Assembly (NCBI GenBank): GCA_964352225.1
Contig: CAYGRM010000053.1
Location: 1 to 24,341, forward strand
Origin: CAJQQY01 sp964352225
GTDB lineage: Bacteria > Bacteroidota > Bacteroidia > Chitinophagales > Saprospiraceae
Reading direction: 5' to 3'
Length of the DNA stretch: 24,341 nucleotides
Position 1 is the stretch's first letter. Each line of letters opens with the position of its first letter. The translations under genes and the position numbers were made by a program. Below the pieces are notes generated by a model. It was not told where the DNA came from. It saw nothing but the letters and a program-made list of their open reading frames with translations, and ran no database searches. This document shows positions 8,462-16,491 of this stretch, in pieces.

Positions 8462-11400
8462 ATGATAGATCGAATAATTCATTTTTCGATACATAATAAA
8501 TTGGTGATTAACCTTATGGTAATTGGGTTGATAGGCTGGGGAGTTTATTCTCTAAAGCATTTGCCGATTGATGCAGTTCCCGATATCACCGACAATCAAG
8601 TTCAGGTTATCACCAATGCTCCAACCCTTGCAGCGCAAGAGGTAGAGCAATTAATTACCTTCCCGCTGGAGATGGCTTTAGGTAATATTCCAGATGTGGT
8701 AGAAGTGCGTTCTATCTCTCGATTTGGACTTTCGGTGATTACGGTCGTTTTCGAAGAAAGCACGAGTGTTTACCTCGCTCGGCAATTAATTGGAGAAAGA
8801 ATCAAAGCTGCGGAAGCTGATATTCCTAGCGGTTTGGGACAGCCAGAGATGAGCCCAATTTCCACGGGACTTGGGGAAATTTATCAGTATGTGATTTATG
8901 CGGATGAGGAGCATAAGGATGAGTTTTCATCAACAGAACTGAGAAGTATACAAGATTGGGTGGTGAAGAGACAATTGACTGGAGTAAAAGGAGTGATAGA
9001 AGTCAATAGCAGCGGTGGACATATGAAACAATATGAAGTTGCCTTTAGTCCCGATAAACTCAAAAGCATGAATGTAACTCTGGAGGAATTATTTCACGCT
9101 ATCGAAAATAATAATGCAAATACCGGTGGATCATATATTGAGAAAAAAGAATACACCTATTTTATTCGGGGAGAAGGTCGATTAAATTCGATGGAAGATA
9201 TTGAAAATGTAGTGGTGAAAAATATTAGTGGAATCCCCATTTTGGTAAAAGATGTTGCTCAAGTACAAATTGGTCATGCGCCAAGGTTTGGTGCGGTAAC
9301 GATGAATGGAATTGGAGAAGTTGTAGCTGGTCAGGTGATGATGCTCAAAGGGGAAAATTCTGCAGAGGTAACTGAACGAGTCAAGGCAAGAATGGAGCAA
9401 ATCAAGAAATCTCTGCCCGAAGGAGTTGTCATTGAACCATACTTAGATCGATCAAAATTAGTGAACAGAACCACCAGAACTGTCATCACAAATTTAGTAG
9501 AGGGAGGACTGATTGTCGTTTTTGTATTAGTCTTGTTATTAGGAAATTGGCGAGCGGGATTAATTGTGGCTTCGGTGATTCCGTTGGCCATGTTATTTGC
9601 GATTTCGATGATGCGAGTATTTGGCATTTCTGCTAATTTGATGAGTTTAGGAGCAATTGATTTTGGATTAGTAGTTGACGGAGCGGTGATCATTGTGGAA
9701 GCAATTCTACATCATTTGGGGATTCGAAAAGCAGGAGAACAACTTTCAGTAGAAGAAATGAATCAGGAGGTTTATGAAGCCTCCACTAAGATTCGCCAAT
9801 CAGCTGCGTTTGGAGAAATTATCATTTTGATTGTTTATTTGCCGATACTTTTATTGATTGGCATTGAAGGAAAAATGTTTCGACCGATGGCACAGACAGT
9901 TAGTTTTGCCATTTTGGGAGCATTGATTCTATCCTTAACTTATGTACCGATGATGTCGTCTTGGTTGTTGAAAAAGAAGATTTCGAACAAGAAAAATATC
10001 GCAGATCGGATCATTAGTCTTTTCTATAGAGCCTATCAACCGTTTCTTCATTTTGCTTTAAAATTCAAAGTTGGTTTCTTATTGGCAACCATTGGACTTT
10101 TTGTAATTAGCTTGTTACAATTTAGTCGATTGGGTGGAGAGTTTATTCCAACTTTGGAGGAAGGGGATTTTGCTTTGCATCAAATTTTGCCTCCAGGAAG
10201 TTCCATCGCCAAAGGTGTTGAAGTCTCTGCTGAGTTGCAAAAAATTCTTTTGGAAAATTTTCCCGAAGTAGAAAAAGTAGTTACCAAAATCGGTACTGCG
10301 GAGATTCCTACCGATATTATGCCGCTCGAAGCAGGAGATATTTTTGTGATTTTAAAACCAAAATCTGAATGGGTTTCTGGGACTACCAGAGAAGAATTAT
10401 TTGAAAAAATGGAGATGGAGATGAATAAATATCCAGGAGTGATCTACGAATTTACTCAACCAATTCAAATGCGATTTAATGAATTGATGACTGGAGTGCG
10501 GCAAGACATAGCAATAAAATTATATGGTGAAGACTTGGGGATTTTAGCAAAAAAAGCAAAAGAAGCGGAGCATCTTATCGAAGGGATCAATGGAGTAGGA
10601 GACATTCAGGTGGAAGCAACCGCAGGATTACAGCAAGTGGTAGCTAAGTATGATAATCGAAAAATGGCACGGTATGGAATAAGTGCTGAGGTAATTAATC
10701 GAACGATTCGAACAGGATTTGCAGGAGAAATTGCCGGGCATATTTTTGAAGGTGAAAAAAGATTTGAGCTCGTTACTCGATTGGATGAACCTTATCGGAA
10801 TAGTATCGAAGATGTTAAAAACCTGTTTATTCCGTTGCCAAACGGTGATCAAATTCCTTTGCAGGAACTAGCATCAGTTGAGTTTCAAGAAGGCCCTACT
10901 CAAATATCTAGAGACAATACACAACGTAGAATTACGATTGGAGTTAATACTCGAGGACGCGATGTTGAAAGTCTAGTAGATGAGATCAAAAAGCAACTAG
11001 AGACAGAATTAGAGCTTCCTGTTGGTTATTACTTTACCTACGGAGGAGCTTTTGAAAATTTAGAAAATGCCCGGGCGAGGCTAATGATTGCGGTACCTGC
11101 AGCCTTGGCGTTAATTTTTGTTTTGTTGTATTTGACCTTTAATTCAGTTACCCAATCTGCTTTGATTTTCACCGCGATTCCAATGTCTGCAATTGGTGGA
11201 ATTTGGGCTTTGTACTTTCGAGGGATGGCATTTAGTATTTCTGCTGGTGTAGGATTCATTGCCTTATTTGGAGTGGCAGTTCTGAATGGAATTGTCTTGA
11301 TTGCTTATTTTAATCAGTTGAAGAATGAAGGAATGACAGATTTGAATGAACGAATTTTAGTTGGGACAAAGGTTAGAATGAGACCTGTGATCATGACTGC

Positions 11401-12763
11401 GATGGTGGCCTCCTTAGGATTTTTACCAATGGCTATTTCGACCTCAGCAGGGGCAGAAGTGCAGCAACCATTGGCTACGGTTGTCGTCGGAGGATTGATT
11501 TCTGCGACTTTTTTGACGTTGGTTATTTTGCCTATCCTATATTATTTTTCTGAAAAAAAATGGAAGATGAATAAAAATACACCTCTTGTAAGTGTATTGT
11601 TATTGTTTTTCATAACAGGACATTCACAAGTTTCCAAACTTACCTTGGAAGAAGCAGTCGAAATGAGTCAGCAGAATTATGCAGCGATTAAAACCAGTCA
11701 ATTACAAATGCAAAGGGCTAATAAATTGAGTGAAATAAAATCAACTTTGCCTTTGACGAATATTTTTATTTCTGGTGAAGAGTTTAATTTTCAAGAGAAT
11801 CAAGGTATTCATTCCATTGGTGCGCAACAAAATTTTTATTTACCAAAAGTAAATTCGACTCAACAAAATCTCTATCAACAACAGGCAATTTTAGCAGCAA
11901 GTGCTTTAAAATTAACAGAGCAGCAAATCGCTTTTCAAACCACTTTAGCATTTTATGATTTGGTTTTCCAGAAGCAAAAACAAAACTATTTAGATGACTT
12001 AACTGAGCTTTATGAAGGTTTTGTGGAAGTCAATCAAGAACGTTTCGATGCTGGGTCGATTGGGAAATTACCTTTGCTAACTGCGCAAGATCAATTAAAA
12101 TTAGCCTTATGGAAAAAGGAGTTGGCTCAACAAGATTTGTCTATATCCAATAACAATTTTAGAAATTGGGTGAGGTCAGAAAACGAAGTCGATGTTGATT
12201 TAGAAAAATTGCCAGAGCCATCTGAAATTGAAAGTAAAGGTTTTTTGGATCATCCAATGGTGCAATTTCAAAATCAAAATAGCGAGGTAGCTAAGGCTCA
12301 AATTCAAGTTCAAAAAGCCCAATTATTGCCGCAGCTTCAAACGGGATTACAGTTGCAAACTGTCAATGGCACAGCGCCATTTTTAGGCTATCAATTTGGA
12401 ATGAATGTTCCACTTTTTAAGAAAAGTCAAAATAAAAAAATAGAAGCAGCACAAATTCAAGTGGAAGTTCAAGAATCAAAAAAGAAAGCGGTTTTACAGC
12501 AATTAGAGATGGAGAGCAGCAAAATAATGCTGCAGTTGCAAAAGCAAAAAGTCGCCATGGAATATTTGGAAAAAGAAATTTTGCCATCTGTTCGAAGTCG
12601 TCAGGAATTTGCCAAAGCAGCCTTTCGAGCAGGAGAAGCAACAGCATTAGAATATCTGCAAAGCATCGATCAAGGAATTCAGTATGAATTAACCTACCTC
12701 GATATGTTGAAGGAGTATCATTTTTTAAATACGCAATTTTCGTATTTGGGAGTTGTTAAATAA
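8462..12763 (+). CDS. czcA-like: CzcA-type heavy-metal RND efflux pump fused to a TolC/CzcC-like outer-membrane channel
   Basis: Residues 1-1035 are a complete heavy-metal RND transporter. It begins MIDRIIHFSIHNK, then has the GxxxLPIDAVPDITDNQVQV segment. The TM4 proton-relay signature is AIDFGLVVDGAVIIVEA (D400, D406, E413), of the HME type associated with divalent cations. The pore segment QPIQMRFNELMTGVR (near residue 667) resembles CzcA/CnrA rather than the Met-rich CusA. Without a stop, residues 1036-1433 continue as an OMF of the CzcC/TolC class: LTLEEAVEMSQQNYAAI, then long Gln/Glu-rich helices in two repeats. The join contains MNKNTPLVSVLLLFFITGHSQ, which looks like a Bacteroidota signal peptide (ATG at 11567). 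The OMF part may therefore be cleaved off or tethered. The expected role is proton-driven export of metal ions such as Zn, Co or Ni from periplasm to outside. The adaptor follows 60 bp downstream. The exact metal is uncertain. Confidence 0.93.
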   Translation: MIDRIIHFSIHNKLVINLMVIGLIGWGVYSLKHLPIDAVPDITDNQVQVITNAPTLAAQEVEQLITFPLEMALGNIPDVVEVRSISRFGLSVITVVFEESTSVYLARQLIGERIKAAEADIPSGLGQPEMSPISTGLGEIYQYVIYADEEHKDEFSSTELRSIQDWVVKRQLTGVKGVIEVNSSGGHMKQYEVAFSPDKLKSMNVTLEELFHAIENNNANTGGSYIEKKEYTYFIRGEGRLNSMEDIENVVVKNISGIPILVKDVAQVQIGHAPRFGAVTMNGIGEVVAGQVMMLKGENSAEVTERVKARMEQIKKSLPEGVVIEPYLDRSKLVNRTTRTVITNLVEGGLIVVFVLVLLLGNWRAGLIVASVIPLAMLFAISMMRVFGISANLMSLGAIDFGLVVDGAVIIVEAILHHLGIRKAGEQLSVEEMNQEVYEASTKIRQSAAFGEIIILIVYLPILLLIGIEGKMFRPMAQTVSFAILGALILSLTYVPMMSSWLLKKKISNKKNIADRIISLFYRAYQPFLHFALKFKVGFLLATIGLFVISLLQFSRLGGEFIPTLEEGDFALHQILPPGSSIAKGVEVSAELQKILLENFPEVEKVVTKIGTAEIPTDIMPLEAGDIFVILKPKSEWVSGTTREELFEKMEMEMNKYPGVIYEFTQPIQMRFNELMTGVRQDIAIKLYGEDLGILAKKAKEAEHLIEGINGVGDIQVEATAGLQQVVAKYDNRKMARYGISAEVINRTIRTGFAGEIAGHIFEGEKRFELVTRLDEPYRNSIEDVKNLFIPLPNGDQIPLQELASVEFQEGPTQISRDNTQRRITIGVNTRGRDVESLVDEIKKQLETELELPVGYYFTYGGAFENLENARARLMIAVPAALALIFVLLYLTFNSVTQSALIFTAIPMSAIGGIWALYFRGMAFSISAGVGFIALFGVAVLNGIVLIAYFNQLKNEGMTDLNERILVGTKVRMRPVIMTAMVASLGFLPMAISTSAGAEVQQPLATVVVGGLISATFLTLVILPILYYFSEKKWKMNKNTPLVSVLLLFFITGHSQVSKLTLEEAVEMSQQNYAAIKTSQLQMQRANKLSEIKSTLPLTNIFISGEEFNFQENQGIHSIGAQQNFYLPKVNSTQQNLYQQQAILAASALKLTEQQIAFQTTLAFYDLVFQKQKQNYLDDLTELYEGFVEVNQERFDAGSIGKLPLLTAQDQLKLALWKKELAQQDLSISNNNFRNWVRSENEVDVDLEKLPEPSEIESKGFLDHPMVQFQNQNSEVAKAQIQVQKAQLLPQLQTGLQLQTVNGTAPFLGYQFGMNVPLFKKSQNKKIEAAQIQVEVQESKKKAVLQQLEMESSKIMLQLQKQKVAMEYLEKEILPSVRSRQEFAKAAFRAGEATALEYLQSIDQGIQYELTYLDMLKEYHFLNTQFSYLGVVK

Positions 12764-12823
12764 GGTTGTAAGTAGCTGAATAACAGTTGGTTATGATTTT
12801 TTATAAAAAGAAAATATCAAAAG

Positions 12824-14050
12824 ATGAAAGATTTAATATCAAAAATAATTTTTGTAAGTATAGTGTTAGTTGTCTTATTTTGGAGTTGTCATAATACCTC
12901 GGATGGACATGCGCATGATGAAAGTGGAAATCATGTTGATGCTCCTCACGATGATTCTGATGCTCATGAAGAAGAGGAGGGAGATGAAGTGGAATTGACT
13001 AACGAGCAAATTCAAAAGATCGGATTGAAGTATGGGACTTTCGAAAATCGAAATTTACAATCAACTTTAAAAGTAAATGGTTTGCTCGAGTTGCCTCCTC
13101 AAAATAAAGCAAATGTAAGTTCGATGGCTGCAGGAAAAATTACTAGAATAAATGTCAAGCCCGGACAATATGTTCAAAAAGGAGCCACCCTCGCTACTAT
13201 TCAAAATCCAGATTTTATCACCTGGCAACAAGAATATTTAGAGGTGGCAGGAGAGTTAGTTTATTTAGAAAAAGAATATACTCGCCAAATGGATTTGGTC
13301 AAAAAAGAAATTGCGCCCCAAAGTGGATTGGACAAAATTACTTCTGAAAGAGCCATTGCCAAAGCCAAACTGCAAGGCTTAAAATCCCGCATGAATGTTT
13401 TAGGTTTGCCAGTTCCTTCTTCTGAGAGTTCAGATCTGGAAACTTTTTTACCGATCAAAAGTCCGCTTAGTGGTTTTATTCGAGAGATAAAAATCAATAC
13501 TGGAATCTTTGTAAATCCACAACAAGATCTATTTGAGATTGTAGATAATCATCATTTACATATTGATTTTATGGTTTTCGAAAAAGATTTACCGTTTGTG
13601 AAAAAAGGGCAAATGATTAGTTTTAGTTTGCAAAGCCAACCAAAAAATGTGATGCAAGCAAAAATATTTGCTATTGGAAAATCCATCGATGAATCAAATC
13701 GATCCATTTCTGTTCACGCTGAGATGGTGAATGATAAAACTGAATTGATTCCTGGAATGTACGTTGAAGGTCGAATCATTTTAGAAGATCGGAAAGTACC
13801 TGCTCTGCCAGAAGAAGCAGTAGCTTTGGACAATGGACTTTATTATATTTTTGTCAAGGAAGATGAACATGATAATGAAGTTCATTTCAAAAAAGTCCCT
13901 GTTCTGAAAGGAGTTACGGACTTCGGATATTTCGAAATTACTCCTTTAGAGAAATTAGAAGAGTCTGCTGAGATTGTGGTGGATGGAGCCTATTTTTTGA
14001 TGGCACAATCGAAGAAAGGGGAAGCAAGTGGGGGAGGACATTCGCATTGA
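12824..14050 (+). CDS. czcB-like: CzcB-type RND periplasmic adaptor lipoprotein with His-rich N-terminus
   Basis: This 408-residue membrane-fusion protein carries a lipoprotein signal with lipobox FWSC (Cys22). Residues 23-56 are rich in His, Asp and Glu (DGHAHDESGNHVDAPHDD), and the extreme C-terminus is GGGHSH. Both are plausible metal-binding tails. The core has the split biotinyl/lipoyl-like halves: ANVSSMAAGKITRINVKPGQ at about 97-116 and IKSPLSGFIREIKINTGIFV near 213-232. A helical hairpin (about 130-195) with many Lys/Glu lies between them. The beta-barrel and membrane-proximal domains occupy the last third (LIPGMYVEGRIIL, then PEEAVALDNGLYYIFVK). It would bridge the RND trimer and the outer-membrane channel that are encoded together in the preceding gene. 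It is co-oriented with a 60-bp gap and most likely co-transcribed. Confidence 0.93.
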   Translation: MKDLISKIIFVSIVLVVLFWSCHNTSDGHAHDESGNHVDAPHDDSDAHEEEEGDEVELTNEQIQKIGLKYGTFENRNLQSTLKVNGLLELPPQNKANVSSMAAGKITRINVKPGQYVQKGATLATIQNPDFITWQQEYLEVAGELVYLEKEYTRQMDLVKKEIAPQSGLDKITSERAIAKAKLQGLKSRMNVLGLPVPSSESSDLETFLPIKSPLSGFIREIKINTGIFVNPQQDLFEIVDNHHLHIDFMVFEKDLPFVKKGQMISFSLQSQPKNVMQAKIFAIGKSIDESNRSISVHAEMVNDKTELIPGMYVEGRIILEDRKVPALPEEAVALDNGLYYIFVKEDEHDNEVHFKKVPVLKGVTDFGYFEITPLEKLEESAEIVVDGAYFLMAQSKKGEASGGGHSH

Positions 14051-14058
14051 TTTTTTGA

Positions 14059-14120
14059 ATAACGAATATCGAACAAGCTTTCTATATTGCAATAAAAAAA
14101 GCTTGTTTAATATTCGTTAT
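14059..14120. repeat. Long imperfect hairpin between convergent genes (terminator or REP-like palindrome)
   Basis: Arms 14059-14080 and 14099-14120 pair over 22 bp with two mismatches around an 18-nt loop. It sits between the stops of the adaptor and crotonase genes, a typical place for a bidirectional terminator. No clean T-run follows the stem on either strand. The arm sequence AATAACGAATATCGAACAA resembles dispersed palindromes I recall in Bacteroidota genomes, so a repetitive element is also possible. Confidence 0.65.
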
Positions 14121-14125
14121 CCAAT

Positions 14126-14938
14126 TTATCCATTAAATACGGCTGCTCGTTTTTGTAAACTTGCTTGGAATGCTTCCATCAAATCTTCCGACATCAACAT
14201 CGCCGCATTCCAAGTTGCCATGTAGTTGAGGGAGTCTTCTACCGAATGATCTCGTTTGTAAAGCAACATTTCCTTAGTACCTCTGATGACGAGCGGAGAT
14301 TTTGCAGCAATCATTTTAGCTAATTCCATTACTCGATCCATCATCTCTTCTTGCGTGGAAAAAGTTTGATTGACCAAACCAATTTTTGCAGCCTCTTCTC
14401 CAAAAACTTTACGTCCGGTGTAAGCTAATTCTGAAACAATTCCTGGATTTAAAATATTCGGCAAACGTTGCAATGTACCAATATCTGCCACCAAACCTAA
14501 GTCAACTTCCTTGATCGCAAAATAAGCTTCATCAGTACAATATCGCATGTCGCAAGCTGAAATAATATCTACACCTCCGCCAACGCAAGCATTTTGAATT
14601 GCTGCTAAAACTGGTTTTCGACATTTTTCCAAGGCAGTAATAGTGTCTTGAAAAGCAAGAATAAATTTTCTCAATTTTTCTCTTCTTCGACCTTCGCAAC
14701 TAATTGAATTATATTTTTGCAAATCCATTAAAGTTTCCAAATCAATTCCCGCACAAAAATGTTTTCCTTCACCTGTCAGGACGATTACTCGAGCTTCAGG
14801 ATTTTCATCTAATGCTTCAAAAATAGATTGCATCTCTTCCCAAGCAGGCATGTGAAGTGAGTTGGCTTTCTCAGGTCGATTAAATGAAACTTTTGCCACA
14901 TGATTTTCGATAGTAACTTTTAAATACTTATGATCCAT
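14126..14938 (-). CDS. Delta(3,5)-delta(2,4)-dienoyl-CoA isomerase-like crotonase
   Basis: This is a 270-residue enoyl-CoA hydratase/isomerase superfamily protein. The oxyanion-hole segments are HFCAGIDLETL (residues 60-70) and NACVGGGVD (116-124). The stretch from CVGGGVD through SACDMRYCTDEAYFAIKEVD to GLVADIGTLQRLP closely follows mammalian ECH1. All three acidic catalytic residues are kept at the same spacing: D124, E144 and D152, equivalent to rat D176, E196 and D204. Ordinary enoyl-CoA hydratases have Glu pairs instead. The enzyme would convert 3,5-dienoyl-CoA to 2,4-dienoyl-CoA in the oxidation of unsaturated fatty acids with odd-numbered double bonds. It is cytoplasmic and has no other beta-oxidation gene next to it. 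The annotated start at 14938 gives a complete fold (MDHKYLKVTIENHVAKVSFN). Substrate scope beyond this is inferred. Confidence 0.9.
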   Translation of the reverse strand: MDHKYLKVTIENHVAKVSFNRPEKANSLHMPAWEEMQSIFEALDENPEARVIVLTGEGKHFCAGIDLETLMDLQKYNSISCEGRRREKLRKFILAFQDTITALEKCRKPVLAAIQNACVGGGVDIISACDMRYCTDEAYFAIKEVDLGLVADIGTLQRLPNILNPGIVSELAYTGRKVFGEEAAKIGLVNQTFSTQEEMMDRVMELAKMIAAKSPLVIRGTKEMLLYKRDHSVEDSLNYMATWNAAMLMSEDLMEAFQASLQKRAAVFNG

Positions 14939-15100
14939 AATTGCTTATTGAAGAATAATTATCAAATTAATTTTGAGACTCTAAATTAGGTTTAAAAATG
15001 ATCAAAAATTTTAAAATGGTTTAATAAAAATCATTCTTACTTTAATTTATTGGAGATACAAAAAGTAATTCTTTGTTACACCCTTGTGATAATTTAAACC

Positions 15101-15108
15101 TATTTTTG
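15101..15108 (+). promoter_or_regulatory. Candidate -7 box (TATTTTTG) for the CPNCWG protein gene
   Basis: An exact TAnnTTTG match lies 43 nt before the ATG at 15152, in the 213-bp gap after the divergent crotonase gene. Two TTG/TTTG motifs lie upstream (15084 and 15072), but neither has the ideal spacing. Confidence 0.45.
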
Positions 15109-15151
15109 TTTTGAAAAAGAACTCAAAATATTTTTATCAAAAAAATAAGAA

Positions 15152-15427
15152 ATGGGATTATTAAGTTTTTTTAAAAAGAAATCTGATCAAATCGAGCTTA
15201 CGGAAGAAGGATTAATCGAAGTAGGTGTTTGTCCAAACTGCTGGGGGCACTCGGAATACGGAGATCAATTTGTAGAGTATGTAGAAGATCGCCAAAGAGA
15301 TATTAAAAATAAAGACACTACTGCTCAAAAAGCATTTATTCAAAAATTTGTAGAAGATAGGATTACCGGAATTCGGTTAGTGAATGATGGAGAAAAATCT
15401 GCTTGTCCAGTTTGTGCTAAGATTTAA
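15152..15427 (+). CDS. CPNCWG-family small zinc-ribbon-like protein
   Basis: This 91-residue protein carries two Cys pairs in a zinc-ribbon arrangement: CPNCWG at residues 27-32 and CPVC at 85-88. An acidic or helical linker lies between them (VEYVEDRQRD, then FIQKFVEDRITGIRL). It opens with a short hydrophobic/basic stretch (MGLLSFFKKK) and has no signal peptide. From memory, a CPNCWG motif followed by a GW/F-I-Q helix and a distal CxxC defines a small uncharacterised Bacteroidota family. Zinc binding is inferred from the four cysteines. A truncated paralog lies 2 kb away on the other strand (17330-17536). The gene stands alone behind its own promoter-like box. Confidence 0.8.
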   Translation: MGLLSFFKKKSDQIELTEEGLIEVGVCPNCWGHSEYGDQFVEYVEDRQRDIKNKDTTAQKAFIQKFVEDRITGIRLVNDGEKSACPVCAKI

Positions 15428-15488
15428 AAAAGAATCGGGAATAAGGTATTTTAACAAATTGAAAATAATAAGGATGGGTTCGATTTAG

Positions 15489-15650
15489 AGGAAAAAATTT
15501 TACACACCAGAAATTGCCGAAATACTATTTATATCTAGTAAAAAAGTTGAGAAACATCGTAGTAATATTATCAAAAAACTAGGAATATCTAGGAAGACCA
15601 ATAGTTTATTACTTTGAGCCAAACAAAATGAAAGTCACCTAGATGCATAA
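15489..15650 (+). pseudogene. Decayed LuxR/NarL-type HTH DNA-binding domain fragment
   Basis: In the frame starting at 15489 the DNA reads RKKFYTPEIAEILFISSKKV, then EKHRSNIIKKLGISRKTNSL, then LL, a stop, and AKQNESHLDA. This matches the recognition-helix half of a LuxR-type HTH (EIAxxLFIS..KTVEKHRSNIxKKL). The TGA at 15615-15617 occupies the place where family members usually have Trp (TGG), and the frame stays HTH-like through it to the TAA at 15648. A TAG at 15486 and loss of similarity upstream show that the N-terminal half, including any receiver domain, is gone or frameshifted. It is read as the remains of a two-component response regulator. It abuts the MITE-like element immediately downstream. 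Confidence 0.8.
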
Positions 15651-15658
15651 AAAATAAA

Positions 15659-15830
15659 GGCTCTTAGACAATTCTCGTGAATTTTGGGATTTCCAAAATA
15701 ACGTTAGTATTTTTTACCACATAGACACATAGAAAACATAGTCCTCAGAACAATTACAGTTTTCTATCTGCCCTATGTACCTATGGGGTAAAAACGTATT
15801 TCAAAAGTTCACAGGATTTGTCTAAGAACC
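15659..15830. mobile_element. MITE-like palindromic element with 8-bp flanking direct repeat
   Basis: This 172-bp element has outer arms 15659-15686 (GGCTCTTAGACAA...) and 15802-15830, whose complement is GGTTCTTAGACAAA. They match over about 28 bp with few differences. Inner arms at about 15711-15741 (TTTTTACCACATAGACACAT) and 15764-15794 also pair, leaving a short unpaired centre, so the whole unit can fold into one long hairpin. The octamer AAAATAAA flanks both ends exactly (15651-15658 and 15831-15838), consistent with a target-site duplication. It has no coding capacity. This fits a non-autonomous insertion sequence derivative mobilised in trans. The parental IS family is not identifiable here. 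The AT-rich flanks mean the duplication could partly be chance. Confidence 0.72.
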
Positions 15831-15875
15831 AAAATAAATAGATGATAATTTAAACCTTCCTAGTGCTTTTTTTAT

Positions 15876-15906
15876 TTTGATTTGGAGGATTGGATATATA
15901 TATTTG
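15876..15906 (+). promoter_or_regulatory. Promoter of the cytochrome c gene (TTTG-N19-TATATTTG)
   Basis: TTTG at 15876-15879 and TATATTTG at 15899-15906 are separated by 19 bp, matching the Bacteroidota -33/-7 arrangement in both sequence and spacing. Initiation near 15913 would leave a leader of about 60 nt before the ATG at 15973. Confidence 0.65.
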
Positions 15907-15972
15907 ATCTTAAGTTCTAAGTCATAATTATTTTAAAAGTTCATAGTTTAAAAAAATCGAAATAACTGCTTT

Positions 15973-16473
15973 ATGAAAAAAATATCATTTGTAATTGTAT
16001 TGTTATTGTCAGGTCTAATTTGGAGCTGTGGTGGTGATCAGCCAAAAAAGAAAAAAGAGGATCCCTTCAAAACAGAGGCATCAAAAAAGAAACAAACTTC
16101 GGAAGAAGAATCTACTTCAACTACGGTTCCTGATGAAGAAGACGGCACAGAGGAAGATGCAGTAGTCACCACTCCAATTCCACCAGAACAAATTGAAAAA
16201 GCAAAAGAAATTCTTGCTGCGGTTTCTGATTCTGATCTTGCTGGTATTGATGGAAAAAAGAAGTATAAATTGTTTTGTACACCTTGCCATGGAATGGATG
16301 GAAGAATGGCTATCAATGGAGCCAAGGATTTGACTAAAGTTAAAACTAGTTTAGAGGAAAACGTTGCTCAAATTTATCATGGAAAAGGAATGATGACGCC
16401 TTTCAAAGGCGTTTTAAAAGATGCTGAAATTGTGGCGGTGGCTAATTATGTACGAGATGTATTAAGAAAATAG
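15973..16473 (+). CDS. Membrane-anchored single-heme c-type cytochrome lipoprotein
   Basis: This 166-residue protein has a lipoprotein signal with lipobox IWSC (Cys19), so the cytochrome is tethered in the periplasm. Residues 20-75 form a highly charged, low-complexity linker (KKKKEDPFK, then a Glu/Ser/Thr-rich stretch). The cytochrome domain (about 92-166) has heme attachment CTPCH at 102-106. The likely axial Met is M140 or M141 in GKGMMTPFKG, and a typical closing helix follows (EIVAVANYVRDVL). It is similar in size to the mono-heme CBB3/SCO-type electron carriers of Bacteroidota. The redox partner is not encoded nearby. It is transcribed alone, from the TTTG/TATATTTG promoter to the terminator at 16492. 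Confidence 0.92.
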   Translation: MKKISFVIVLLLSGLIWSCGGDQPKKKKEDPFKTEASKKKQTSEEESTSTTVPDEEDGTEEDAVVTTPIPPEQIEKAKEILAAVSDSDLAGIDGKKKYKLFCTPCHGMDGRMAINGAKDLTKVKTSLEENVAQIYHGKGMMTPFKGVLKDAEIVAVANYVRDVLRK

Positions 16474-16491
16474 AATTTTTGTGATTCTAAG

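Noticed and set aside
9331..9693. 120-codon antisense frame inside the RND pump gene
   Set aside because: It is a shadow of a long conserved coding region, with composition set by the sense codons and no recognisable domain.
16038..16325. 95-codon reading frame antisense to the cytochrome gene
   Set aside because: It mirrors the low-complexity linker of the cytochrome (Ser/Phe runs) and has no independent protein signature.
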